Shown: positions 1-10,894, counted from the first letter of the stretch. The stretch is DNA of 64,000 nt from Mycolicibacterium hodleri (GCF_025822245.1 NZ_JACKTL010000069.1:110790-174789), one strand, 5' to 3'. Translations and numbers: made by a program. Notes: generated by a model not told the origin, from the letters alone.

Positions 1-162
1 GCCCCACATGAACGGGCTCTGACCCTGCTCGTCGTTCCACGGGTGGAAGTGGTCGGAGATCCACAGCGCGTCGAAACCGGCGGCCTCGGCGCGTCGCGCT
101 TGGTCGACGAGCTCCTTGGGGCCGAACTGTTCACAGGACAGGAAGTATCCAAAGGTGGTCAC
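1..162 (-). CDS. LLM-class F420-dependent oxidoreductase, N-terminal part
   Basis: Only the first 54 or so residues are in the window; the gene runs off the left edge. The visible part begins VTTFGYFLSCEQFGP and continues with AGFDALWISDHFHPW, the usual first strand and SDHF region of luciferase-like monooxygenases. This resembles the branch related to F420-dependent glucose-6-phosphate dehydrogenase. These enzymes use the deazaflavin F420 as hydride carrier in the cytosol; the substrate cannot be told from this piece. The start is taken as GTG at 162. In-frame GTG codons at 168 and 180 are alternatives, and an AGGTGGG purine run sits at a good distance from the one at 168. It follows the small acidic protein gene on the same strand. 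Confidence 0.7.
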   Translation of the reverse strand, partial: MTTFGYFLSCEQFGPKELVDQARRAEAAGFDALWISDHFHPWNDEQGQSPFMWG

Positions 163-206
163 CCGCACCGCTATACCCACCTGCGGGCGGGCCAACCCCG
201 CGGCGC

Positions 207-485
207 TCAGTCCTGCTTGTCGGGCTTGTCCCGATCCTCGTCGTCGGCCCCTGCGTCGGCGTCGTCGGTCTCGTCGTCGGCCCGTGCATCGGCCTTGGCG
301 TCGGTCTCGTCGTCCTTCCCGCGCTGCCCGCCCACCTCGAGCACGGCCCAGTGGCTGGGGGAGACGTAGACGGACCACTCGCCGTCCCGGCGTCCCATCT
401 TGAGGACGCCGTTCTCGACCTCCCACGCCGTGTCGTCGTCGTAGTCGGTCTCTTGTCCATCGGAATAGGTCAGTGTGAATGCCAT
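207..485 (-). CDS. Small hypothetical protein with acidic tail
   Basis: This encodes 92 residues starting MAFTLTYSDG. The first 55 residues look folded and contain GEWSVYVSPSHWAVLEV. The rest is a highly charged Asp/Ala/Lys tail (ADDETDDADAGADDEDRD) that is probably disordered. No catalytic motif or membrane segment is visible. The ATG at 485 was chosen because residues upstream of it do not look coding. The gene ends about 27 to 45 bases before the F420 enzyme gene on the same strand, so the two may be co-transcribed. It is head to head with the UvrA paralogue. I do not recognise the family. Confidence 0.6.
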   Translation of the reverse strand: MAFTLTYSDGQETDYDDDTAWEVENGVLKMGRRDGEWSVYVSPSHWAVLEVGGQRGKDDETDAKADARADDETDDADAGADDEDRDKPDKQD

Positions 486-618
486 TGACCGAGCCTGCCA
501 TCGGGGTGGCGCGCTCGTGGCGAGCCCGCGAAAATTCTTCAAGATCATCCATCATCTTGCGGCAGTGGCCCTTTCGGCGACGTTTGGTCGTGGCGAAACC
601 TGCGACCACACTGGAGGT

Positions 619-3144
<2,526 letters not shown>

Positions 3145-3352
3145 TTCTCGGCGCGATGCCTACCCCGGTAGGGGCTGACGTCGCCCGACCTGGCTCCCGT
3201 CGGGGACCAGCCATGGCCGAAGAGTTCCAGGGACGGGTCGCCGACTGGCGGCGTGAACACGGGTGCACCCTCCCGGATTGGGCTCACCACGAGGTCGTCT
3301 CGTTCGATCACGCGGGCTATTTACCCGCTCGTCAACCGAGGCCAAACATTGC

Positions 3353-4783
3353 TCAGGACCGTGACGCAAAGTCCGCGGGCGTGAACGTGCCCGCGCCGAG
3401 CTTGGACTCGATCTCCTCCAGGCTTCGGCCGGTCAGATCTGGCATCCGGAAGTAGACGAAGAGCCAGGCCGCGACGTTGAACAACCCGTAGAGCCACATC
3501 GACGGTCCGACGCCGATGCCGCTGATCAGCGTCAGCAGCGTGAGGGTGATCAGCAGATTGGTCCCCCATAGCGCCGCCGACTGAGCCGCGGTGCCGGCGG
3601 GTCGCACCGCGAGCGGGTAGGTCTCCGAGCCGGTGAGCCAGCCCATCAGCTGGAGTCCACCGGCGTTGAAGAGCATGAACACCACCAGGCAGGCGATGAT
3701 GAACGGTATCGAGTCACGCCCGCTGTTGCCGGAGACGAACAGCCAGCCCAAGACGAAGAGGCTCAGCGCCGCGCCGGGAATCATGATGAGGGTGAGGCGG
3801 CGCCGGCCGACCTTGTCGATGATCGACAACCCGACGAGTTGGGCCACCAGGTAGGCCACCCCCAGGGCGACCGACACCTCCAGCGCCACGGATTCCGAGA
3901 AACCGTTGTCGGTCAGGATCGTCGGTGAGTAGTAGATGATCATTTCGATGCCGCTGAGCTGGGTGAAGATGGCGATGCCGCAGCCGAGTATCAGGGCGGG
4001 CCGCACCCACCCCGCGCGCAGTCCCGACCAGCCGCGGGTCTTGGCCGTCTTCTCCTCGTGGGCCAGCTCGCCCATCTCGTCGAGCTCGCCCGCCACGTCG
4101 TAATTCGACGGGCGAACCCGGTCGAGCACGTCGCGGGCGTCGTCGCCCCGGTCCTGCTTGACCAGCCAACGCGGGCTCTCCGGCAGACGCAGCAGCAGAA
4201 CCAGCATCAGCGCGGCGGGTACGGAGGCAGCTCCGATCGACCACCGCCAGGGAATCGACTCCGAGGCTCCGACGATGGTCGCGATGACGATGCCGACGCC
4301 GATGGCGATCTGGAAACAGAGCACCAGGCGTCCGCGGTACTTGGGAGGGGCGAGCTCGGCGACGTACATCGGGGCGGTCTGGGTGGCCCCGCCGACGGCG
4401 AAGCCCAGGACCAGCCGTCCGGCCGACAGCAGTTCGGGGTTGGGGGCCACCGCGCACCACAGGGAGCCGACGACGAAGACGACGGCGAGCATCACCAAAG
4501 TGCCCTTGCGTCCTCGCCTTTCGGACAGGTAGCTACACGTCAACGCGCCGACCACCGCACCGAGGAGGATGCTCGCGGCGATCACCTGCTTCCAGGATTC
4601 CGCAATGCCGAAGTCCTTCGTGATCTGCAGCAGGGCTCCGGAGATGATGCCCGTGTCGTAGCCGTAGAGCATGCCCGACACCGCCGACACCAACGCGACG
4701 ATCACCACCGCCCCCGTCAGCTGGCCGGGTGCCTTCTCGCGGGCCTCTGCCGACCCGGTGGGAGCGTTGTCGGTCGAACCCAT
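3353..4783 (-). CDS. Sugar-porter family MFS transporter
   Basis: This is a 476-residue membrane protein with about 12 hydrophobic segments. Sugar-porter hallmarks include GYDTGIISGALL in helix 1, SERRGRKG between helices 2 and 3, PESPRWLV after helix 6, and GRSLEEIE at the C-terminal end. The helix 7 motif reads TQLSGIEMIIYYSP, where the family norm is QQxSGxNxxxYYxP. It probably imports a monosaccharide or polyol such as inositol or a pentose by proton symport; the exact sugar cannot be read. It converges with the UvrA paralogue across about 208 bases. No regulator or sugar kinase is adjacent, so the substrate is open. Confidence 0.85.
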   Translation of the reverse strand: MGSTDNAPTGSAEAREKAPGQLTGAVVIVALVSAVSGMLYGYDTGIISGALLQITKDFGIAESWKQVIAASILLGAVVGALTCSYLSERRGRKGTLVMLAVVFVVGSLWCAVAPNPELLSAGRLVLGFAVGGATQTAPMYVAELAPPKYRGRLVLCFQIAIGVGIVIATIVGASESIPWRWSIGAASVPAALMLVLLLRLPESPRWLVKQDRGDDARDVLDRVRPSNYDVAGELDEMGELAHEEKTAKTRGWSGLRAGWVRPALILGCGIAIFTQLSGIEMIIYYSPTILTDNGFSESVALEVSVALGVAYLVAQLVGLSIIDKVGRRRLTLIMIPGAALSLFVLGWLFVSGNSGRDSIPFIIACLVVFMLFNAGGLQLMGWLTGSETYPLAVRPAGTAAQSAALWGTNLLITLTLLTLISGIGVGPSMWLYGLFNVAAWLFVYFRMPDLTGRSLEEIESKLGAGTFTPADFASRS

Positions 4784-5024
4784 GCCTCGGCCCTCCAGCC
4801 TGTGTGACGTCGTCGTCTAGGTGGTGCTGTGGCGTCATACCCACAAAACGTCCAGTTCACCCCAAGGTGCCCTCGCGCGACGAGCGCGACGTGTTCCACG
4901 ACGGCGGGTGAGAAGTGGCACGGGGCCGGCGCGGCGTTTCCACCCGGGTGGCGGCATACTGTCCACCTTGGAAAGGCGACGTGACTAATCGTCGCTTCCG
5001 TTATCTCACAAGGGTTTTGGATAA

Positions 5025-5147
5025 ATGATCGACGTGAAGGCGATTGCCGCAGCTACCGCCGTCGCGGGAGCCCTCGGCGTCGCCGCCCTGGGAATTGGTT
5101 CGGGTGTCACCGGACCGCTCGGGCTGCTCCACTTAGGCAACTGCTGA
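5025..5147 (+). CDS. Small exported or membrane peptide (40 aa)
   Basis: This short ORF begins MIDVKAIAAATAVAGALG and ends LLHLGNC. It has one Lys followed by a long Ala/Gly/Val hydrophobic core, like the signal sequences of many small secreted mycobacterial proteins, but the chain stops soon after the core. A purine run (AAGGG, about 5010-5014) precedes the ATG and a strong terminator follows at 5181-5211, so it looks like a complete transcription unit. The single C-terminal Cys may be oxidised or acylated; that is a guess. It could instead be the remnant N-terminus of a larger exported protein. Confidence 0.5.
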   Translation: MIDVKAIAAATAVAGALGVAALGIGSGVTGPLGLLHLGNC

Positions 5148-5180
5148 GCGCGATCTGCACGGCGGTCCGCCAACGAAGAC

Positions 5181-5211
5181 GCCCACCTCCGAGCGATGCT
5201 CGGAGGTGGGC
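5181..5211. terminator. Strong hairpin between two convergent small ORFs
   Basis: A perfect 14-bp inverted repeat GCCCACCTCCGAGC (5181-5194) pairs with 5198-5211 around a 3-base loop. It is followed by CTTTC on the plus strand and TCTTC on the minus strand. It lies between the convergent ends of the 40-residue and 25-residue ORFs, where a bidirectional intrinsic terminator would be expected. Confidence 0.75.
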
Positions 5212-5240
5212 GCTTTCAGTTCTGGGAAGTCAGCGACGGG

Positions 5241-5318
5241 TTAGCGGGCGGGCTGAGCCAGGGTGGACTTGTAGTGGCGCTGCAGGAGGAAGCGCAGCCA
5301 GCGAACGTCGATCAGCAT
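5241..5318 (-). CDS. Micro-ORF of 25 aa downstream of STAS gene
   Basis: The peptide begins MLIDVRWLRFLLQRHYKS and ends TLAQPAR. It has an ATG at 5318 preceded by an AAAGGA Shine-Dalgarno sequence that overlaps the stop region of the STAS gene just upstream. The pattern of hydrophobic and basic residues suggests a short amphipathic helix with a positively charged tail. The gap of 17 bases to the STAS stop, the good ribosome site and the terminator after it suggest it is translated as the second gene of a two-gene operon. Its function is not known to me. Confidence 0.55.
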   Translation of the reverse strand: MLIDVRWLRFLLQRHYKSTLAQPAR

Positions 5319-5335
5319 GTCGAGATTCCTTTCGC

Positions 5336-5791
5336 TCAGGCGGACTTGGTGAGGATGGGGAGGATGCGCCGGCGCTCGCCCGCGACGTCCGAGAAGTGGT
5401 GCAGTGCATCGGGGACCGACGGGGTGGCCGGGAAGACGTCGTCGACCCCACACAGTCGCAGGGTGCGCGACACCGCCTGGCTGATCACCAGTGACCACTC
5501 GTCACCGGCGGCGTAGCAGGCCTCGTCGATGGCGTCGAGGAGTTCGATGCCCTGGGCAGCGAATGAGGTAACGCCGCTGAGATCTAGTACGAAGGGCTTC
5601 TCCGCGATGATGCAGCCCTTGGCCTGGGCGACCACCTGGCCGACGTTCACCTCGTCGATCGATCCGGTGATGGTCAGGACGGTGGCGAGTTGCCGGCACT
5701 GCTTGTGGAGCTCGGCGCCGTTGCATTCGACCGACGGATTTCCATAGCGGAAGCGGGAATTCGTTGCTGAGCTGGTGCTCGTAGCGATCAT
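5336..5791 (-). CDS. STAS-domain protein (anti-sigma factor antagonist type)
   Basis: The 151-residue protein carries a STAS fold with strand-turn signature FVLDLSGVTSFAAQGIELL. STAS proteins of this type bind anti-sigma factors and so free SigF/SigB-type sigma factors in the cytoplasm. In the regulated members the turn reads D-S-x-G and its serine is phosphorylated. Here that segment is A-A-Q-G, so the usual phospho-acceptor is missing. A GGGAGG ribosome site precedes the ATG. An Ala/Ser/Thr-rich leader of about 20 residues comes first. It is followed by the 25-residue micro-ORF. Confidence 0.8.
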   Translation of the reverse strand: MIATSTSSATNSRFRYGNPSVECNGAELHKQCRQLATVLTITGSIDEVNVGQVVAQAKGCIIAEKPFVLDLSGVTSFAAQGIELLDAIDEACYAAGDEWSLVISQAVSRTLRLCGVDDVFPATPSVPDALHHFSDVAGERRRILPILTKSA

Positions 5792-5879
5792 GGCACTGCC
5801 TCCCTTCGGTAGTTGCCGAATGAATTGGCGGCGTTGCCGTCACTTCGACTTGAATCCCAAGGTAAGGGGCCAAAATAAG

Positions 5880-5903
5880 GTACCGGGGAGTAAGTCCTAA
5901 AAC
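5880..5903 (-). promoter_or_regulatory. Possible SigF-type promoter of the STAS gene
   Basis: On the minus strand a GTTT element (5903-5900) is followed after 14 bases by CGGTAC (5885-5880). This is one mismatch from the mycobacterial SigF pattern GTTT-N15-17-GGGTA(T/C), with a slightly short spacer. It would give a leader of about 85 bases before the ATG at 5791. A SigF promoter would suit an anti-sigma antagonist gene, but the match is imperfect. Confidence 0.3.
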
Positions 5904-5952
5904 ATCCTTAAGACTTCCGCGAGGGTCTGGCAGCAAACCGACTCGGAAAGCG

Positions 5953-7206
5953 TCAGTTCCGGGCGCCCTGGTTACCCGTGTAACCCTCCCACGGGGAGTA
6001 GTCGGCGATGAGCGACTCCTGCGGTGGCCGTTGGTCTTCCGGCACGTGCTGGAGGTTGATCCGGACGCGATACCAGATCGAACTGGGCCCCCGCATGCCG
6101 TCGACGAGGACGTCGACCGGGGTCAGCCGGTCGGCGGCCGACCCGTACCTTGCCTTCCACGTCTCGAGGGCGGCCATCGCCTCGTCCTTGGTCTTGGTCC
6201 TGGCGATCTCGATGAGGGGTTTGGTGGAGACGCGACCGCGGGTCGAATCGTCGCCCCGGCGAGCGCCCTTGGGTGCCTTCTCCGCCGGACCCAACTCCTT
6301 GGCGAGTGCGAGCAGCCCCTCGAGGCCGCCTGCGGCGTCGTCCATCCCCTCCCACGGATCGCCGATGTCGGCGTAGCGCTGCGGCACCGTGGCGACGGTG
6401 AACGCCTCCGGCCGACACCCGGGAACCTCGTCCCACCGAAGCGGCGTCGACACCCGGGCATCCGGCCGCGAACGCACCGAGTAGGCCGACGCGACCGTCC
6501 GGTCCTTGGCGTTCTGGTTGAAGTCGACGAAGACGCCCTCGCGTTCTTCCTTCCACCACCGGCTGGTCGCCAAATCTGGTGCGCGCCTTTCGACTTCGCG
6601 CGCGATCGTCTCGGCGGCCAGTCGCACCTGTCGGTAGGGCCAATGTGGCTCGATGCGGGCGTAGACGTGAAAGCCCTTCGAACCGGAGGTCTTGGGCCAC
6701 GCCGTCAGGCCGTAGTCGGTGAGCACGTCGCGGGCCACCAGGGCCACGTCGACGATCTGCGCCCACTCCACTCCGGGCATGGGGTCGAGGTCGACGCGCA
6801 GTTCGTCGGGATGCTCCAGGTCGCCGGCGCGGACCGGATGCGGGTTGAGGTCGACGCAGCCGAGGTTCACCGCCCATGCCAGGCCGGCGGCGTCGGAGAG
6901 CACGGCCTCCTTGGCCGACGTGCCCGAGGCGTACTTCAACTCGGCGACGTCGACCCAGTCGGGCCGCTTCTCGGGTGCGCGCTTCTGGAAGACCGCCTCT
7001 TCGGTGATGCCCTTGACGAAGCGCTTGAGGATCATCGGCCGTCCGGCCACTCCGCGCAGGGCGCCGTCGGCGACGGACAGGTAGTACTCGATGAGAGCAA
7101 GCTTGGTCACGTCCGCCCGGCCGTCCGCGCCGGGGAAGACGACCTTGTCGGGGTTGGTGACGCGCAAGGTCCGACCGCCGATGTCCATCGACAGCGAAGA
7201 CGCCAT
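5953..7206 (-). CDS. LigD-type DNA polymerase/primase (standalone PolD)
   Basis: This 417-residue protein is a stand-alone polymerase module of the kind fused to LigD in bacterial non-homologous end joining (archaeo-eukaryotic primase fold). The metal-binding DLD motif is at residues 139-141 (RVDLDPMPG) and the SGSKGFH motif at 174-180. Such enzymes fill gaps with NTPs or dNTPs and prime synthesis at broken ends. No ligase or nuclease domain is attached. Gene order beside fadD2 matches, from memory, M. tuberculosis Rv0269c (PolD2 in M. smegmatis nomenclature). The ATG at 7206 is preferred over upstream starts because the protein then begins just before the conserved NPDKVVFPG segment. It is divergent from fadD2. 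Confidence 0.85.
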   Translation of the reverse strand: MASSLSMDIGGRTLRVTNPDKVVFPGADGRADVTKLALIEYYLSVADGALRGVAGRPMILKRFVKGITEEAVFQKRAPEKRPDWVDVAELKYASGTSAKEAVLSDAAGLAWAVNLGCVDLNPHPVRAGDLEHPDELRVDLDPMPGVEWAQIVDVALVARDVLTDYGLTAWPKTSGSKGFHVYARIEPHWPYRQVRLAAETIAREVERRAPDLATSRWWKEEREGVFVDFNQNAKDRTVASAYSVRSRPDARVSTPLRWDEVPGCRPEAFTVATVPQRYADIGDPWEGMDDAAGGLEGLLALAKELGPAEKAPKGARRGDDSTRGRVSTKPLIEIARTKTKDEAMAALETWKARYGSAADRLTPVDVLVDGMRGPSSIWYRVRINLQHVPEDQRPPQESLIADYSPWEGYTGNQGARN

Positions 7207-7279
7207 GGCGACGATGGTAGTCAGGCATTGCGACGTTGACTCGGACCCGCGTGCGATGGCGGTCACATATTGTGGGGCC

Positions 7280-8995
7280 ATGCCCAACCTCACGGAGCTA
7301 CCCCTGCAGGCCGCGGCCAAGGTGCAGCAGTACCTCGAACGCGGCTCGGCCGAGTTGCACTACGCCAGGAAGATGTTCGAGGCGGGTGCCCTGAAGGTCG
7401 AGCCGCCGCAGAACGTCGCCGCGATGCTCGCCGACATCCGGCGGTGGGGCGAGATCGGAATGATCCCGGCGCTCAACGCGCGTCGCAACCCCACCGGGAC
7501 GGCGATCATCGACGACGACGGCGAGCTGACCTTCGCCGAACTCGACGAGGCGGCGAACGCGGTGGCCCACGGGTTGATCGGCATGGGCGTGCGGGGCGGC
7601 GACGGGGTGGCGCTCCTGATCCGCAACCATCGCTGGTTCCTGATCGGTCTCTACGGTGCCGCCAAGGTGGGCGTCCGGCTGATCCTGCTCAACAGCGAAT
7701 TCTCCGGGCCGCAGATCAAGGAGGTCTCCGAGCGTGAGGGCGCGAAGCTGATCATCCACGACGACGAGTACACGAAGGCGTGCGCGTCGGCCGAGCCGGA
7801 GTTGGGCAAGCTTCGCGCGCTGTCGACCAACCCCGACAAGCCCGACCAGCCGTCGGAGAGCACCGACGAGACCCTGGCCGACCTGATCAGTCGCAGCAAG
7901 GCCGGGGCGCCGCCGAAGGCCAGCGCGCACTCCAAGATCATCATCTTGACCAGTGGCACCACGGGAACTCCCAAGGGCGCCAACCGAAGCAGCCCACCGT
8001 CGTTGGCCCCGATCGGCGGCGTGCTCTCGCACGTGCCGTTCAGGTCGGGGGAGGTGACGTCGCTGCCCGCGCCGATGTTCCACGCGCTGGGCTTCCTGCA
8101 CGCCACCATCGCGATGATGTTGGGCAGCACGCTGGTGCTCCGTCGCCGGTTCAAGCCGGACACCGTGCTCGCCGACATCGAGAAGCACCGGGTGACCGCC
8201 GTTGTCGTGGTCCCGGTGATGTTGTCGCGCATCCTCGACGAGTTGGAGAAGACGAGTCCCAAGCCGAACCTGTCGAGCCTGCGCATCGTCTTCGTCTCCG
8301 GATCACAGCTCGGCGGCGAGCTCGCCACCCGGGCGTTGAAGGATCTGGGCCCCGTCGTCTACAACCTCTACGGGTCGACGGAGATCGCCTTCGCGACCAT
8401 CGCCCGGCCCAAGGATCTGTCGATCAACCCGTCGACGGTGGGCCCGGTCGTCAAGGGCGTGAAGGTCAAGCTCTTCGACGACAACGGCAAGGAGGTGGCG
8501 CCGGGTGAGGTCGGCCGCATCTTCGTCGGCAACACGTTCCCGTTCGAGGGGTACACCGGCGGCGGCCACAAGGCGATCATCGACGGCCTGATGTCGTCCG
8601 GAGACGTCGGCTACTTCGACGAGCACGGCTTGCTCTACGTCAGCGGCCGCGACGACGAGATGATCGTCTGCGGTGGCGAGAACGTCTTCCCCGCCGAGGT
8701 CGAGGATCTGATCAGCGGGCACCCGGAGGTCGTCGAGGCCACGGCGCTCGGCGTCGAGGACTCCGAGTGGGGCCATCGATTGCGTGCCTTCGTCGTCAAG
8801 ACCGAGGGCGCCTCGGTCGACGAGGATGCGATCAAGGCCTACGTCAAGGACAACCTGGCCCGGTACAAGGTGCCGCGTGAGGTGATCTTCCTCGACGAGC
8901 TGCCGCGCAACCCGACGGGCAAGATCCTCAAGCGCGAGCTGAAGGACATGGGCCCCGCCGACGAGAAGGCCGACGAGAAGCCCGACGCCGACTAG
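7280..8995 (+). CDS. fadD2: Acyl-CoA synthetase, FadD2-like
   Basis: This 571-residue enzyme belongs to the ANL superfamily, which activates carboxylic acids through an acyl-AMP and transfers them to CoA. The P-loop TSGTTGTPKGANRS is near residues 226-239 and the A5 motif YGSTE near 364. YVSGRDDEMIVCGGENVFP covers the hinge, and NPTGKILKREL near 545 carries the catalytic lysine. The C-terminus is Asp/Glu/Lys-rich. The ATG at 7280 was chosen because the frame upstream is antisense to the polymerase gene. Gene order (PolD - fadD2 - fadE6) and length suit Rv0270, recalled as 560 residues. The last four bases overlap the convergent MBL hydrolase gene. Chain-length preference cannot be read from the sequence. 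Confidence 0.88.
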   Translation: MPNLTELPLQAAAKVQQYLERGSAELHYARKMFEAGALKVEPPQNVAAMLADIRRWGEIGMIPALNARRNPTGTAIIDDDGELTFAELDEAANAVAHGLIGMGVRGGDGVALLIRNHRWFLIGLYGAAKVGVRLILLNSEFSGPQIKEVSEREGAKLIIHDDEYTKACASAEPELGKLRALSTNPDKPDQPSESTDETLADLISRSKAGAPPKASAHSKIIILTSGTTGTPKGANRSSPPSLAPIGGVLSHVPFRSGEVTSLPAPMFHALGFLHATIAMMLGSTLVLRRRFKPDTVLADIEKHRVTAVVVVPVMLSRILDELEKTSPKPNLSSLRIVFVSGSQLGGELATRALKDLGPVVYNLYGSTEIAFATIARPKDLSINPSTVGPVVKGVKVKLFDDNGKEVAPGEVGRIFVGNTFPFEGYTGGGHKAIIDGLMSSGDVGYFDEHGLLYVSGRDDEMIVCGGENVFPAEVEDLISGHPEVVEATALGVEDSEWGHRLRAFVVKTEGASVDEDAIKAYVKDNLARYKVPREVIFLDELPRNPTGKILKRELKDMGPADEKADEKPDAD

Positions 8996-9798
8996 GCCCC
9001 GACGAGGTGCTCCAGGTCGGTCCACCGGCCGTGCGGGGTGCGGTCCAACAGGTGTGCGATGCCGGCGTCGTCGAATGCGGCGGCGACGTCCTCGATGCCC
9101 TCGGTGAAGTGGGCCCAGGAGTCCAGGTGGGCCGCGACCACCAACCGCGGCGCCAGCACCTCCGCCGCGGCGGCGGCCCTGGCGCTGGTCAGGGTCAGCG
9201 GACGGCCGCCCTGCTTCGGGGGCACCCGGGCGGCGCCGACGAACAGGACCGCGACGTCGATCGCGCCGACGGTGTGCGCGATCTCCGAAACCGTTGCCAG
9301 AGAAGCATTGTCACCACTGACGTAGACGGTCGGCAGGCCCTGTCCGGACAGCACGAAACCGGTCACCTCGCAGTTGACGTAGCCGGAGTCGTCGCGCTCG
9401 CCGTCGGCCGGGCCGTGCACCGCGGGGACGGCCTGCACGCGCAACCCGTCCAATTCGACCGTCTCCCAGGGCGTCAAACCCTGGGCGGGTGACCCCAGCC
9501 GTCTCGCGGCACCGGGGTGGGTGAGCACCCGCGGTACCGACCGGGCCAGTGCCCGGCCCGCGTCGTCGAAGTTGTCCAGGTGCTGGTCGTGGCTCACCAG
9601 CACCAGGTCGACCCGGCCCAGCGCCGCGGCGTCGACCGCGGGTGGGGCCGTCTTGGTCAGGTAGGCGTGCGGACCCGGAGGGTCGAACGTGGGATCCACG
9701 ACGATCCGGTGCCCGCCGATGTCGAACACCGTCGTCGGCCCGCCCAGCACACTCACCGCACACGGGCGCCTGACCTCGGTGACTCCCAGGTCGCCCAT
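8992..9798 (-). CDS. MBL-fold metal-dependent hydrolase (UlaG-like)
   Basis: The 268-residue protein has a metallo-beta-lactamase fold of the RomA/UlaG branch. The metal motif reads SHDQHLDNFD rather than the classical HxHxDH, as is common in this branch. Other ligand-bearing pieces are VHGPADGERD, VYVSGDNAS and VVAAHLDSWAHF near the C-terminus. These enzymes hydrolyse phosphoester or lactone bonds in the cytosol; the substrate is unknown. It is tail to tail with fadD2 (4-base overlap) and lies 16 bases downstream of the antigen 85 gene on the same strand. Confidence 0.8.
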   Translation of the reverse strand: MGDLGVTEVRRPCAVSVLGGPTTVFDIGGHRIVVDPTFDPPGPHAYLTKTAPPAVDAAALGRVDLVLVSHDQHLDNFDDAGRALARSVPRVLTHPGAARRLGSPAQGLTPWETVELDGLRVQAVPAVHGPADGERDDSGYVNCEVTGFVLSGQGLPTVYVSGDNASLATVSEIAHTVGAIDVAVLFVGAARVPPKQGGRPLTLTSARAAAAAEVLAPRLVVAAHLDSWAHFTEGIEDVAAAFDDAGIAHLLDRTPHGRWTDLEHLVGA

Positions 9799-9814
9799 GG
9801 CGGTCCTCTCGACG

Positions 9815-10780
9815 CTAGGAGGCTGCGGTCGGCGTGGCGCCCAGCACGCGCTGAAGGTCGGGCTTCATCGCCTGAAGCTGCGCTCCCCAGTATGGCCAGT
9901 CGTGCGTGCCGTCGTCCGGAAAGTTGAAGACGCCGTTCTTGCCGCCCGCGGCGATGTAGTTGTCCTGGAACGTGCGGTTGGTGCGGATGGTCAGCCCCTC
10001 GAGGAACTTGGCAGGCAGGTTGTCCCCGCCGAGGTCACTGGGGGTGCCGTTGCCGCAGTAGATCCAGATGCGGGTGCCGTTGTCGACGAGTTTCTGGATG
10101 TTGACCATCGGGTCGTTGCGCTTCCAGGCGCTGTTCGGGTCCTCCGTCGCACCCCACATGTCGTTGGCCTTGTAGCCGCCTGCGTCACCCATCGAGACGT
10201 TGATCAGGAACGGCCACGATCCCTCCGACGGGTTCAGGAAGCCCGACAGCGAGCCCGCGTAGATGAACTGCTGCGGGTGGTAGATCGCCAACGTCAGCGC
10301 CGCCGAACCGGCCATCGAGAGCCCCACCGCGGCGCTGCCGTCGGCCTTCACCTGGCGCTGGTCGGCCAGATAGGCGGGCAGTTCCTGGGTCAGGAACGTC
10401 TCCCACTTGTAGGTCTGGCAACCTGTCTTTCCGCACGCCGGCTGGTACCAGTCGCTGTAGAAGCTGGACTGGCCGCCGACGGGCATGACGACGGACAGAC
10501 CGGAATTCAGATACCACTCGAACGCCTGGGTGTTGATGTCCCAGCCGTTGAAGTCGTCCTGGGCACGCAGGCCGTCGAGCAGGTAGACGGCGGGGGAGTT
10601 GGGCCCACCGCTCTGAAACTCGACCTTGATGTCACGCCCCATGCCCGCCGAGGGCACCATCAGGTATTCGACCGGCAAACCGGGGCGGGAGAAGGCGTTC
10701 GCCGTGGCGGCGCCGCCGGCGAATCCGACGAAGACGGGTAGCAGAACCGCCATGAAGGCCGTGATGACGAACCGACGCAC
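9815..10780 (-). CDS. Antigen 85-type mycolyltransferase, secreted
   Basis: This 321-residue esterase-fold protein transfers mycolic acids between trehalose monomycolates and to arabinogalactan outside the cell. A signal peptide ends ATANA (residue 29). The nucleophile lies in GLSMAG, Ser155, which becomes Ser126 of the mature protein, the number known for antigen 85. The disulfide pair in the ACGKTGC segment and the C-terminal HDWPYWGAQL with the catalytic His are present. The length equals the FbpA/B/C family. It is divergent from an SDR gene. It is one of probably several Fbp paralogues, and I cannot say which. Confidence 0.92.
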   Translation of the reverse strand: MRRFVITAFMAVLLPVFVGFAGGAATANAFSRPGLPVEYLMVPSAGMGRDIKVEFQSGGPNSPAVYLLDGLRAQDDFNGWDINTQAFEWYLNSGLSVVMPVGGQSSFYSDWYQPACGKTGCQTYKWETFLTQELPAYLADQRQVKADGSAAVGLSMAGSAALTLAIYHPQQFIYAGSLSGFLNPSEGSWPFLINVSMGDAGGYKANDMWGATEDPNSAWKRNDPMVNIQKLVDNGTRIWIYCGNGTPSDLGGDNLPAKFLEGLTIRTNRTFQDNYIAAGGKNGVFNFPDDGTHDWPYWGAQLQAMKPDLQRVLGATPTAAS

Positions 10781-10873
10781 GATGATCTCCTCCGGTGTCG
10801 AACGCAGTGACGTCTACGTTGACACGCGCTCCTGTGAAACTCTCGTGGCCGCGGGCGGGGAATAGCCTCGGCG

Positions 10874-10893
10874 CCGGAGTGGTACTACTCCGG
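10874..10893. promoter_or_regulatory. 20-bp palindrome before the SDR start
   Basis: CCGGAGTGGTACTACTCCGG is a palindrome with a single mismatched pair. It ends two bases before the GTG of the SDR gene and lies in the divergent region shared with the antigen 85 gene. Its position fits an operator or a hairpin that covers the translation start. No regulator gene is adjacent. Confidence 0.4.
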
Positions 10894-10894
10894 A

